Source: an uncultured Lachnospiraceae bacterium
GTDB lineage: Bacteria; Bacillota; Clostridia; Lachnospirales; Lachnospiraceae
Length of the DNA: 42,879 nt
Reading direction: 5' to 3'
Assembly (NCBI GenBank): GCA_900554205.1
Contig: USGM01000011.1
Coordinates: 1 to 42,879 of the forward strand
The notes under the pieces were generated by a model. It did not search any database and was not told the DNA's origin. It saw nothing but the letters and a program-made list of their open reading frames with translations. Numbering within the stretch: the first letter of the stretch is position 1; every line of letters starts with the position of its first letter. Below are positions 23,091-31,690 of the stretch, in pieces. The position numbers and the translations under genes are program-made.

Positions 23091-23744
23091 ATGGCGGAAC
23101 AGGAAAAGGAAGTATTGGAAGAAGAACAGGACGACAGCGTGCAGGCAGAGGACACGGAAACAGCCGAAGCCGCTGAGGAGGCTGCGGAAGCGGCGGAGAC
23201 AGAAGACGCGGAAGACAAGGATGCCGAGGAGGCAGAAGGCGGCGATCCGAAGAGCTGGGCGGAGAAAAGAGCTGCGAAGAAGCAGGCAAAGCAGGATAAA
23301 AAGGCAGACACCTACAAGGAGCAGATCGATCAGCTTCAGGACAAGGTGAAGCGACAGCTTGCCGAGTTCGAGAATTTCCGCAACCGTTCCGAGAAGGAAA
23401 AGCAGGCGATGTTTGAGACGGGAGCGAAGAGTGTCATAGAAAAGATCCTTCCTGTCATTGATAATTTTGAAAGAGGACTGGCGACCGTGCCGGAGGACAA
23501 GAAAGAAGATCCCTTCGTTGACGGTATGAACAGAGTTTACAAGCAGCTTCTCACGGAGCTTGACAATATCGGCGTGAAGCCCATCGAAGCGGTGGGACAG
23601 GAATTCGATCCGAATCTCCACAATGCAGTGATGCAGGTGACGAGTGAGGAATACGAATCGGGAATCATCGCCCAGGAACTTCAAAAGGGATATACCTACC
23701 GCGACAATGTAGTTCGTCACTCGATGGTTGCGGTGACAGAATAA
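23091..23744 (+). CDS. grpE: Nucleotide exchange factor GrpE
   Basis: At 217 residues, the first 75 are a Glu/Ala/Asp-rich acidic tail (EEEQDDSVQAEDTETAEAA). A long coiled coil follows (QIDQLQDKVKRQLAEFENFR), then the beta-domain (GVKPIEAVGQEFDPNLHNAV, and GYTYRDNVVRHSMVAV at the end). GrpE forms a dimer that opens the DnaK nucleotide site and releases ADP. AAAGG lies ahead of the ATG, 15 bases after hrcA. The acidic tail is longer than in most family members. Confidence 0.97.
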   Translation: MAEQEKEVLEEEQDDSVQAEDTETAEAAEEAAEAAETEDAEDKDAEEAEGGDPKSWAEKRAAKKQAKQDKKADTYKEQIDQLQDKVKRQLAEFENFRNRSEKEKQAMFETGAKSVIEKILPVIDNFERGLATVPEDKKEDPFVDGMNRVYKQLLTELDNIGVKPIEAVGQEFDPNLHNAVMQVTSEEYESGIIAQELQKGYTYRDNVVRHSMVAVTE

Positions 23745-23798
23745 AGAAGCAGACAAGTTAAATTAAAATAAAAAACATTTATTTAGGAGGCACATATT

Positions 23799-25673
23799 AT
23801 GAGTAAGATTATCGGTATCGACTTAGGAACAACAAACAGCTGTGTTGCTGTAATGGAAGGTGGTAAGCCTACCGTTATCGCTAATGCAGAAGGCGCAAGA
23901 ACAACTCCTTCTGTTGTGGCATTTACAAAGACAGGAGAGAGACTGGTCGGTGAGCCTGCAAAGCGTCAGGCAGTCACCAACGCAGAAAAGACCATCGCAT
24001 CCATCAAGAGAGACATGGGTACAGACAGAGGCCGTACCATTGACGGCAAGAAGTATTCTCCTCAGCAGATTTCCGCAATGATCCTGCAAAAGCTGAAGGC
24101 AGATGCAGAGAGCTATCTGGGCGAGAAGGTAAGCGAGGCAGTTATCACGGTTCCCGCATACTTCAACGACGCACAGCGTCAGGCAACAAAGGATGCCGGA
24201 AAGATTGCCGGACTGGATGTAAAGCGTATCATCAACGAGCCTACGGCAGCCGCTCTGGCTTATGGACTTGACAATGAGAAGGAGCAGAAGATCATGGTAT
24301 ACGACCTCGGCGGCGGTACCTTCGATGTCTCCATCATTGAGATCGGCGACGGTGTAATCGAGGTTCTTTCCACAAACGGTGATACACACCTCGGTGGTGA
24401 TGACTTTGATAACAAGATTATTCAGTGGATGCTTTCCGAGTTCAAGAAAGCCGAGGGAGTAGACCTCTCCGGTGATAAGATGGCTATGCAGAGACTGAAG
24501 GAAGCGGCGGAAAAGGCAAAGAAAGAGCTGTCCAGCGCTATGACAACCAACATCAACCTGCCTTTCATCACTGCTACCGCTGAAGGACCTAAGCATTTTG
24601 ACATGAACCTTACACGTGCACAGTTCGATGAGCTTACACGCGATCTGGTTGACAAGACAGCAATCCCTGTACAGAATGCAATGAAGGATGCCGGACTGAC
24701 CAATGCAGACCTCGGACAGGTGCTGCTGGTAGGTGGTTCTACAAGAATCCCTGCTGTACAGGATAAGGTAAGACAGCTGACCGGTAAGGAGCCCAGCAAG
24801 TCCCTGAACCCTGATGAGTGTGTTGCTATCGGTGCTTCCATTCAGGGTGGTAAGCTCGCAGGTGATGCCGGTGCCGGCGATATCCTGCTGCTGGATGTAA
24901 CTCCTCTGTCCCTGTCCATCGAGACCATGGGCGGTGTAGCTACCAGACTGATCGAGAGAAATACAACCATTCCTACCAAGAAGAGCCAGATCTTCTCTAC
25001 CGCAGCAGACAACCAGACTGCCGTAGATATCAACGTTGTACAGGGTGAGAGACAGTTCGCGCGTGACAACAAGTCCCTTGGACAGTTCCGTCTGGACGGT
25101 ATCCCGCCTGCAAGAAGAGGTGTGCCTCAGATCGAGGTTACCTTCGATATCGATGCAAACGGTATTGTAAATGTATCCGCTAAGGATCTTGGAACAGGTA
25201 AGGAGCAGCACATTACCATTACCGCAGGCTCCAACATGTCCGATGATGAGATCGACAGAGCAGTTAAGGAAGCTGCTGAGTTCGAGGCTCAGGATAAGAA
25301 GAGAAAGGAAGCTGTAGAGGCGAGAAACGACGCAGACTCCTTCGTATTCCAGACCGAGAAGGCTTTGAGCGAGGTTGGCGATAAGCTCAACGACAGCGAT
25401 AAGTCAGCGGTTCAGGCTGATCTGGATGCTGTAAAGGCTATCCTTGAGAGAACCAAGGATCAGGAGATGAGCGACAGTGATCTCGACGAGCTGAAGGCTG
25501 CAAAGGAGAAGCTGACAAACAGTGCACAGGCTCTGTTCACCAAGATGTATGAGAACATGCAGCAGGCACAGGGCGGTCAGGCAGGTGCAACAGGCACCGG
25601 CGCAGATATGGGTGGTGCATCCACATCCGCTCCTGAGGATGATGTAATTGACGGAGATTTCCGTGAGGTATAA
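23799..25673 (+). CDS. dnaK: Chaperone DnaK (Hsp70)
   Basis: This is full length at 624 residues. The ATPase domain has IGIDLGTTNSCVAVMEGG, VPAYFNDAQRQATKDAGKIAG, INEPTAAALAYG, VYDLGGGTFDVSI and VLLVGGSTRIPAVQ. The linker is LLLDVTPLSLSIETMGG. The substrate-binding domain and a Gly/Ala-rich tail with DDVIDGDFREV follow. DnaK binds unfolded segments in an ATP cycle driven by DnaJ and GrpE. AGGAGG precedes the ATG. Codon choice is visibly more uniform (AAG, GGT, GTA) than in the flanking genes, as expected for high expression. A long antisense frame over it is an artefact of this codon usage. Confidence 0.99.
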   Translation: MSKIIGIDLGTTNSCVAVMEGGKPTVIANAEGARTTPSVVAFTKTGERLVGEPAKRQAVTNAEKTIASIKRDMGTDRGRTIDGKKYSPQQISAMILQKLKADAESYLGEKVSEAVITVPAYFNDAQRQATKDAGKIAGLDVKRIINEPTAAALAYGLDNEKEQKIMVYDLGGGTFDVSIIEIGDGVIEVLSTNGDTHLGGDDFDNKIIQWMLSEFKKAEGVDLSGDKMAMQRLKEAAEKAKKELSSAMTTNINLPFITATAEGPKHFDMNLTRAQFDELTRDLVDKTAIPVQNAMKDAGLTNADLGQVLLVGGSTRIPAVQDKVRQLTGKEPSKSLNPDECVAIGASIQGGKLAGDAGAGDILLLDVTPLSLSIETMGGVATRLIERNTTIPTKKSQIFSTAADNQTAVDINVVQGERQFARDNKSLGQFRLDGIPPARRGVPQIEVTFDIDANGIVNVSAKDLGTGKEQHITITAGSNMSDDEIDRAVKEAAEFEAQDKKRKEAVEARNDADSFVFQTEKALSEVGDKLNDSDKSAVQADLDAVKAILERTKDQEMSDSDLDELKAAKEKLTNSAQALFTKMYENMQQAQGGQAGATGTGADMGGASTSAPEDDVIDGDFREV

Positions 25674-25714
25674 TAGCCGAAAGGCACCGCTTAAGAAAAT
25701 CTGAATCCCGTTCG

Positions 25715-25742
25715 GAAGAATGGCTCTTTTGAGCCATTCTTC
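25715..25742. other. Strong hairpin in the dnaK-dnaJ gap
   Basis: GAAGAATGGCTC (25715-25726) pairs perfectly with GAGCCATTCTTC (25731-25742) around TTTT. No T-run follows, so it is not a normal terminator. It could stabilise the dnaK 3' end or mark an mRNA processing site giving less dnaJ than dnaK (inference). Confidence 0.75.
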
Positions 25743-25772
25743 GCGTGTTCAGAATAGATGTGAGGTAAAGAG

Positions 25773-26960
25773 ATGGCAGAACAGAAACGAGACTATTACG
25801 AGGTTCTCGGTGTTGACAAGAATGCAGACGATGCAGCGCTGAAAAAGGCATATCGTGTTTTGGCAAAAAAATACCACCCGGATATGAACCCGGGCGATGC
25901 AGAGGCAGAAAAGAAATTTAAGGAGGCCTCAGAGGCGTATGCAGTGCTGAGTGATCCCGAGAAGAGACGTCAGTACGATCAATTCGGCCATGCGGCATTT
26001 GACGGTGGCGCAGGCGGAGGAGCCGGTGGATTTGACTTCAGCGGTGCAGATTTTGGAGACATTTTCGGAGATATTTTCGGAGATTTCTTTGGTGGCGGAA
26101 GAAGCCGCAGCCAGAGTAATGGCCCTATGAAGGGCGCTAACCTGAGAACGAGTGTCCATATTACATTTGAGGAAGCTGTCTTTGGCTGTAAGAAGGAGAT
26201 TGAGCTGGCGGTCAAGGAAGCTTGTAAGACCTGTAACGGTACCGGAGCGAAGCCCGGAACCAGCCCTGAAACCTGCCCGAAATGCGGAGGTAAGGGACAG
26301 GTGGTATTTACACAGCAGTCCTTCTTCGGAACAGTCCGCAATGTGCAGCCCTGTCCTGAATGTCAGGGAAGCGGTAAGGTAATTAAGGATAAGTGTCCGG
26401 ATTGCCGGGGCACGGGCTATATTCCGATGAAGAAGCGTTACTCTGTAGACATTCCTGCGGGTATCGACAATGGGCAGTCTACCCGTATGCCGGGGCTTGG
26501 AGAGCCCGGAGTCAACGGTGGGCCGAGAGGCGATGTCCTGATTGAAGTCATCGTGAAGCCTCACCCGATTTTCCAGAGACAGGATTTCAATATCTTTTCT
26601 ACGGTTCCCGTTTCCTTTGCTGTGGCAGCGCTGGGCGGTGAAATCGTGATCGATACAGTCGATGGAAAGGTTATTTATGATGTCAAAGCGGGAACGCAGA
26701 CCGATACGAGAGTGCGGCTGCGCGGCAAGGGTGTTCCTTCCTGGCGCAATAAGGATGTCCGGGGCGATCATTATGTGACACTGGTCGTACAGGTGCCCGA
26801 TAAGCTCAAGCCCGAGGCAAAGGAGCTTCTGCGTCAGTTTGACGAACTCACAGGAGATACCCTGAGAGCTGCTGAAAGGGCTTCGGCGGAACAGAATAAG
26901 GACGGCGATCCGAAGGAACCCAATGGCAAGGACGGCAAGAAAAAGAAATTCTGGAAATAA
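25773..26960 (+). CDS. dnaJ: Chaperone DnaJ (type I Hsp40)
   Basis: The 395-residue protein has all type I parts. The J domain carries HPD at residues 35-37. A Gly/Phe-rich region follows (FDFSGADFGDIFGDIF). A zinc domain has four CxxCxGxG-type repeats (CKTCNGTG, CPKCGGKG, CPECQGSG, CPDCRGTG). The C-terminal substrate domains contain IPAGIDNGQSTRMPGLG. It delivers clients to DnaK and stimulates ATP hydrolysis. The tail is Lys/Asp-rich. A hairpin lies between dnaK and dnaJ, and a terminator sits after the stop, though downstream genes seem to follow by read-through. Confidence 0.98.
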   Translation: MAEQKRDYYEVLGVDKNADDAALKKAYRVLAKKYHPDMNPGDAEAEKKFKEASEAYAVLSDPEKRRQYDQFGHAAFDGGAGGGAGGFDFSGADFGDIFGDIFGDFFGGGRSRSQSNGPMKGANLRTSVHITFEEAVFGCKKEIELAVKEACKTCNGTGAKPGTSPETCPKCGGKGQVVFTQQSFFGTVRNVQPCPECQGSGKVIKDKCPDCRGTGYIPMKKRYSVDIPAGIDNGQSTRMPGLGEPGVNGGPRGDVLIEVIVKPHPIFQRQDFNIFSTVPVSFAVAALGGEIVIDTVDGKVIYDVKAGTQTDTRVRLRGKGVPSWRNKDVRGDHYVTLVVQVPDKLKPEAKELLRQFDELTGDTLRAAERASAEQNKDGDPKEPNGKDGKKKKFWK

Positions 26961-26972
26961 ACAGTATGTGAC

Positions 26973-27004
26973 AGGCAGACTATGTGAATGAGTCTGCCTT
27001 TTTT
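26973..27004 (+). terminator. Intrinsic terminator after dnaJ
   Basis: AGGCAGACT (26973-26981) pairs with AGTCTGCCT (26991-26999) around nine bases and continues into six Ts. The SD of the next gene starts right after the T-run, so some read-through would be needed for the downstream genes unless another promoter exists. Confidence 0.85.
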
Positions 27005-27013
27005 GAGGAGAAA

Positions 27014-28630
27014 ATGAAACAGACAAAAGAATTTGCAGGTCTGCTCTGCAACCTGTATCTCGTGGCGCTCGCGGCGGTGCTGCCGCTTTATACGGATGGA
27101 AGCTATTGGATGATCGGAGATACAAAATATTTGTTTTTCCGCAATGTTACGCTCGCAGGTCTTGGAATAGGGGCGGTTGTCATGCTGATCGCGGGAGTGG
27201 GAGAACGACTGCGGGGCAATGTGCCCGAAAGCGGCGTGTCCGGTTTCCCGCAGGATGCTGCGCCCGAAAGCCGGCCGCGGGGGAAACGCTGGAGCGCATT
27301 GGATACGGCGGTATTGCTGTATGGCGTGACGGTTTGCCTTTCTGCACTCCTCAGCAGTTATCAGGAGACTGCATGGTATGGCTTCCGCGAGTGGTATATG
27401 GGCGCGGTTTCCCAGCTTTTGTTTGTCGGAATCTATTTTTTCATCTCCAGAAGCTATGACGGAAGCAGTTATCCGCTTTGGCTTTGGAGCATTTCTTTTT
27501 TCGTGGTCGTGGTTCTCGGATTATGCAACCGTTTCGGGACGGATCCGGTCGGTCTGCTCGCGGGCTTTAATTCCGGAGACTGGGAGTACAGCCACATGAT
27601 CTCCACAATCGGAAATATCAACTGGTTCTGCGGTTACGCCGGTGTGACGATGGCAATACCCTTGAGCGGCTACCTGTATGGCGGGAGGAGCTGGCGGCAG
27701 CTGGCGCTGTATCCGGTGTCGGCGGTGGGGCTGACACTTCTGGTGATTCAGGGCTGTGATACCGGGATCGTCGTGGCAGCGGTGTGCTTCGGCATCTGTG
27801 TATTGCTGGGCATCAGCAATAGAAGCGTTATGAGAAGAACGCTCTTTCTGGCAGCGGGGGTGAGCATGCTGCTTCCCATCTACGGCAGGATTGTCATGCT
27901 GATGGGTACGGAGGCATTGAAGGCGCTTCCGGCGGACGGCATTGGTATCGACAGACTCCTCTGGAATGGCTGGTGGATGATTGGAGCTGTCTGTCTGCTG
28001 CTTGGAATTTTCACAGAGAAAGCAGCACGCGCTCTGTGCGCTGAAGAAGGGCGCAGACACCGCATCCGGATAGGGATAGCAGTATTTACAGGAGTTTTGG
28101 TTCTGGCGGCACTTGCAGTTGGCGTGCTCTTCTTTGTGCGCCGGAGCCGGGGAGGCGAGCCGTGGGGAAGCGGCAGAGGTGTCCTGTGGAAGCTGGCGAT
28201 CAAGGGCTTTCTTCAAAACGATTTTGTTGGGAAGCTGTTTGGGGTAGGCCCCGACTGCTTTGCGGAATATGTCTATTCCACGTTTCCGCCGGAAGAGCTG
28301 CTGACACTCGGCGGGAGATGGGCGGGAGCCGTTTATGCAAACGCGCATAATGAATGGTTGAATCATTTGGTAAATCTGGGTATAATGGGTACAGGCTGCT
28401 ATCTGGCAGTGTTTGCGGCAGGTATTGTCAGATGCCGGAAGGCGGTACTGCGCCAGGGCGGGGAAAAGCGCATCGCGGTCGCGGGAATACTGGCGATTCT
28501 GCTCTATGGCGTGGTTTCCTGTACCTGCTTCCAACAGTGCCTGAGCACACCGTTACTCTTCGCGGTGCTGGGGTTATGCGAGAGCAGTCTGAGAAGAGGC
28601 GGAGAACTGACAGAGAACAGCAGAGCGTAA
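27014..28630 (+). CDS. Wzy/O-antigen ligase-like polytopic membrane protein
   Basis: The 538 residues contain about 11 hydrophobic segments. Near the C-terminus the sequence GVGPDCFAEYVYSTFP then NAHNEWLNHLVNLGIMG resembles the conserved loop of Wzy_C/WaaL proteins, which polymerise or ligate lipid-linked glycans outside the membrane. Substrate and exact role are unknown. The ATG has GAGGAG seven bases upstream, directly behind the dnaJ terminator T-run. It sits between dnaJ and prmA, which are usually adjacent in this operon, so it looks like an insertion. Its codon use is more GC-rich than dnaK and dnaJ. Confidence 0.8.
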   Translation: MKQTKEFAGLLCNLYLVALAAVLPLYTDGSYWMIGDTKYLFFRNVTLAGLGIGAVVMLIAGVGERLRGNVPESGVSGFPQDAAPESRPRGKRWSALDTAVLLYGVTVCLSALLSSYQETAWYGFREWYMGAVSQLLFVGIYFFISRSYDGSSYPLWLWSISFFVVVVLGLCNRFGTDPVGLLAGFNSGDWEYSHMISTIGNINWFCGYAGVTMAIPLSGYLYGGRSWRQLALYPVSAVGLTLLVIQGCDTGIVVAAVCFGICVLLGISNRSVMRRTLFLAAGVSMLLPIYGRIVMLMGTEALKALPADGIGIDRLLWNGWWMIGAVCLLLGIFTEKAARALCAEEGRRHRIRIGIAVFTGVLVLAALAVGVLFFVRRSRGGEPWGSGRGVLWKLAIKGFLQNDFVGKLFGVGPDCFAEYVYSTFPPEELLTLGGRWAGAVYANAHNEWLNHLVNLGIMGTGCYLAVFAAGIVRCRKAVLRQGGEKRIAVAGILAILLYGVVSCTCFQQCLSTPLLFAVLGLCESSLRRGGELTENSRA

Positions 28631-28650
28631 GAAAGGCGTGGAAATCGTTT

Positions 28651-29637
28651 ATGAAATGGGTAAAATTCAGGATTAAGACAATAACGGATGCAGAGGATAT
28701 CATCATCAGTACGCTTTACGACATCGGCCTTGAGGGGGCGCAGATTGAGGACAAGATTCCACTGACACCATTGGAGAAGGAGCAGATGTTTGTGGATATA
28801 CTGCCGGACGGACCGGCGGATGACGGCATCGCCTATCTGAGCTTTTTCGTCGAGAAGAAGGGGGACGGAAGTCTCGAGATACAGGGAGAGCCGACGGACA
28901 CGGAGACGGTTCTGGCGAACATAAAGAAGGAACTGGACGAGCTGAAGGAGTTCTGCGAGATCGGAGAGGGAAGCGTCACGGTAGACGAGACCGAGGATAT
29001 CGACTGGATTAACAACTGGAAGCAGTATTTTCACCAGTTTTACATCGACGATATTCTTGTTATCCCTTCGTGGGAGGACATCAAGCCCGAGGACAACGCG
29101 AAGATGGTGCTCCACATTGATCCGGGAACCGCTTTCGGAACGGGAATGCATGAGACGACCCAGCTTTGCATCAGACAGCTTAAGAAATATATCACACCCG
29201 AGACAGAACTTCTGGATGTGGGAACGGGAAGCGGCATCCTCGCCATTCTCTCACTGATGTTTGGGGCAAAGCACGCGGTGGGAACGGATCTGGATCTGTG
29301 CGCGGTGGATGCGGTGGCACAGAACTGTGAGGCAAACGGCATTGCGCCGGAACAGTTTGAAATGCTGATCGGAAACATCATCACGGACAAGGCAGTGCAG
29401 GACAAGGTCGGCTACGAGTGCTACGACATTGTTGTTGCAAATATTCTGGCGGACGTTCTGGTTCCGCTGACACCGGTGATCCTGAACCAGCTCAAGCCCG
29501 GCGGCATCTACATCACCTCCGGCATCATCAACGACAAGGAGAAGACGGTGACGGACGCGGTGAAGGCAGCAGGCCTGAAGGTGCTTGAGGTGACTTATCA
29601 GGGCGAGTGGGTCAGCGTTACTGCGCAGAAGGCTTGA
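28651..29637 (+). CDS. prmA: Ribosomal protein L11 methyltransferase
   Basis: At 328 residues this is a typical PrmA. It has an N-terminal substrate-recognition domain (KFRIKTITDAEDIIISTLYD), then a SAM-dependent Rossmann domain with DPGTAFGTGMHETTQLCI, LLDVGTGSGILAILSLMFGA, GTDLDLCAVDAVAQN and DIVVANILADVLVPL. It trimethylates lysines and the N-terminus of ribosomal protein L11. Position behind dnaJ and before rsmE is conserved in Firmicutes. I chose the ATG at 28651 from the family's start (MKWVKFRI); AAAGG lies upstream at a long spacing. The frame is open further upstream through the previous gene but without homology. Confidence 0.96.
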   Translation: MKWVKFRIKTITDAEDIIISTLYDIGLEGAQIEDKIPLTPLEKEQMFVDILPDGPADDGIAYLSFFVEKKGDGSLEIQGEPTDTETVLANIKKELDELKEFCEIGEGSVTVDETEDIDWINNWKQYFHQFYIDDILVIPSWEDIKPEDNAKMVLHIDPGTAFGTGMHETTQLCIRQLKKYITPETELLDVGTGSGILAILSLMFGAKHAVGTDLDLCAVDAVAQNCEANGIAPEQFEMLIGNIITDKAVQDKVGYECYDIVVANILADVLVPLTPVILNQLKPGGIYITSGIINDKEKTVTDAVKAAGLKVLEVTYQGEWVSVTAQKA

Positions 29638-29659
29638 GCCCAGCGGATAGGAGAAGCAT

Positions 29660-30415
29660 ATGTATCAGTTTTTTGTGGAGCCGTGCCAGATCCATGTACA
29701 GGATAAGCGTGTCATCATCAACGGCTCTGATGTCAATCATATCAGAAACGTTCTCCGCATGAAGGTGGGCGAGGAACTGAATATCAACAACGGGACGGAC
29801 GGCAGGGAATACCGTTGTGCCATTGCCGAATTTCATGAGGATGAGATTGTCTGTGAGCTGCGCTTTATCAAGGAGGATCAGGTGGAGCTTCCCTCAAAGG
29901 TGTATCTCTTTCAAGGGCTTCCGAAGGCGGATAAGATGGAACTCATCATCCAGAAGGCGGTGGAGCTCGGCGTATATCAGGTGATTCCGGTGGCGGCAAA
30001 GCGCTGTGTTGTCAAGCTGGATGAGAAGAAGGAGGCGTCAAAGCTCAAGCGCTGGCAGGGTATTGCGGAGGCGGCAGCCAAGCAGAGCAAGCGTGGAATT
30101 ATCCCGCAGGTCACGGGCTGCATGAGCTTTCACGATGCCGTGAAAATGGCGGCTGCCATGGACGTCAGGCTGATTCCTTATGAGCTTGCCGAGGACATGC
30201 AGAAGACCCGGGAGCTGATAGACGGCCTGAAGCCCGGACAGGAGATCGCTGTTTTCATCGGGCCGGAGGGAGGCTTCGATGACGGCGAGATCCGGGAGGC
30301 GCTTGACAACGGTATTCAGCCGGTCACGCTCGGAAAAAGGATATTGAGGACAGAAACGGCGGGAATGACGGTTCTGGCATGGATCGGTTATGTGCTGGAG
30401 GGCAGAGAGGCATAG
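29660..30415 (+). CDS. rsmE: 16S rRNA (uracil-1498-N3)-methyltransferase
   Basis: The 251-residue SPOUT-fold methyltransferase has an N-terminal PUA-like domain (MYQFFVEPCQIHVQDKRVII, HIRNVLRMKVGEELN). The C-terminal knot region has LFQGLPKADKMELIIQKAVELGV, AAKQSKRGIIPQV, FIGPEGGFDDGEI and LGKRILRTETAGMTVL. It methylates U1498 of 16S rRNA in the assembled small subunit. GGATAGGAG precedes the ATG. It follows prmA as in many Firmicutes. Confidence 0.96.
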   Translation: MYQFFVEPCQIHVQDKRVIINGSDVNHIRNVLRMKVGEELNINNGTDGREYRCAIAEFHEDEIVCELRFIKEDQVELPSKVYLFQGLPKADKMELIIQKAVELGVYQVIPVAAKRCVVKLDEKKEASKLKRWQGIAEAAAKQSKRGIIPQVTGCMSFHDAVKMAAAMDVRLIPYELAEDMQKTRELIDGLKPGQEIAVFIGPEGGFDDGEIREALDNGIQPVTLGKRILRTETAGMTVLAWIGYVLEGREA

Positions 30416-30504
30416 AACAGACCGCGAAAAGAAGCGTGTGCGGCAGGCGCAGAGAAAGCGTGTCCTGCATATGTTAAGGTAGATAAATGGATGGAGGAAG
30501 TAAA

Positions 30505-31674
30505 ATGGAAGTGTATTTGGACAATTCCGCGACGACACGGGTGTTCCCGGCGGTGGCGGAGTTGATGACAAAAATAATGTGTGAAGACTACGGAAATCCT
30601 TCCAGCCTTCATAGAAAGGGCATGGAGGCCGAAAATTATCTGCGCTACGCGAAGGAGACGCTGGCAAGGCTTTTGAAGGTGAGTGAGAAGGAAATCTTTT
30701 TCACTTCCGGCGGAACGGAATCCGACAACATGGCGCTTGTCGGATGTGCTTTTGCAAACGGTCGCAGGGGAAGGCATATTATTACGACACAGATCGAGCA
30801 TCCGGCGGTGCTGAAAACCTGTGCCTATCTCGAGACACAGGGATATAGGATCACGTATCTGCCGGTTAATGCATGGGGGCAGATCTCACTTGACGATCTG
30901 CGGAGGGCGATGACACCCGATACGATTCTGGTATCGATCATGCATACAAACAACGAGATCGGTGCGCTGCAGCCCATTGAGGAGGCGGGGGCACTGATTA
31001 AGAGGATGAACCCGCAGACGTTATTCCATGTGGATGCGGTGCAGGGCTTCGGGAAGGCAAAAATTTATCCGAAAAAGATGGGCATTGATCTGATGTCGGC
31101 GAGCGGTCATAAGATTCATGGGCCGAAGGGCATCGGGCTCATGTATATCGGCGAGCGGGTAAAGATACAGCCAATCATCTACGGCGGGGGACAGCAGATG
31201 AACCTGCGCTCCGGCACGGACAATGTTCCGGGAGCCGCCGGAATGGCAAAGGCGGCGGAGCTTCTCTATGCGCACTATGATGATGACGTTGAGAATCTGT
31301 ATCGCCTGAAGAGACGCTTCATGGATGGTGTCAGAAAGATTGATGGGATTCGGATCAATGGTCTGCTTCCCGATAAGCCCGACGGAGAGGGAACTGCACC
31401 GCATATTGTCAGCGTGTCGGTTCCGGGTGTCCGCAGCGAGGTGCTGCTGCACGCACTGGAGGAAAGCAATATTTATGTGTCTGCGGGAAGTGCCTGCTCG
31501 GCGCATAAGCCCCAGCCTTCTGCCACGCTGAAAGCGATCGGAGCGGATCAGATGACGAGGGAGTCCACGATAAGATTCAGTTTCTCTGTATATACGACGG
31601 AAGAAGAAATAGACTATACATTGCGGCAGATGTATGATAAAATTCCTATGCTGCGTCGTTACACACGCCGCTAG
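30505..31674 (+). CDS. Cysteine desulfurase (NifS/IscS family)
   Basis: In this 389-residue PLP enzyme the PLP lysine is K203 in SASGHKIHGPKGIGLMYIG and the persulfide cysteine is C331 in SAGSACSAHKPQPS. YLDNSATTRVFPAV opens the protein. It takes sulfur from cysteine, forming alanine and an enzyme persulfide. Direct pairing with thiI, only 16 bases downstream, argues that it feeds tRNA 4-thiouridine formation and perhaps thiamine, as for Bacillus NifZ-ThiI. An ATG at 30487 in frame is possible, but GGAGGAA lies just before 30505. Confidence 0.95.
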   Translation: MEVYLDNSATTRVFPAVAELMTKIMCEDYGNPSSLHRKGMEAENYLRYAKETLARLLKVSEKEIFFTSGGTESDNMALVGCAFANGRRGRHIITTQIEHPAVLKTCAYLETQGYRITYLPVNAWGQISLDDLRRAMTPDTILVSIMHTNNEIGALQPIEEAGALIKRMNPQTLFHVDAVQGFGKAKIYPKKMGIDLMSASGHKIHGPKGIGLMYIGERVKIQPIIYGGGQQMNLRSGTDNVPGAAGMAKAAELLYAHYDDDVENLYRLKRRFMDGVRKIDGIRINGLLPDKPDGEGTAPHIVSVSVPGVRSEVLLHALEESNIYVSAGSACSAHKPQPSATLKAIGADQMTRESTIRFSFSVYTTEEEIDYTLRQMYDKIPMLRRYTRR

Positions 31675-31690
31675 GGAAGAGAGGATTAGT

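Noticed and set aside
22593..23756. Minus-strand Leu/Arg-rich open frame opposite hrcA-grpE
   Set aside because: Shadow of the Glu/Ala-rich grpE; no family resemblance.
23823..25211. Long minus-strand open frame (462 codons) opposite dnaK
   Set aside because: Classic antisense frame caused by dnaK codon bias; Leu/Cys/Ser-rich product with no family, no SD, and DnaK is certain on the other strand.
25929..27125. Minus-strand open frame opposite dnaJ and the next gene
   Set aside because: Covers a certain dnaJ and crosses the terminator; low-complexity product.
28354..28650. 99-codon N-terminal extension of PrmA
   Set aside because: Lies wholly in another frame of the Wzy-like gene; PrmA homology begins at MKWVKF.
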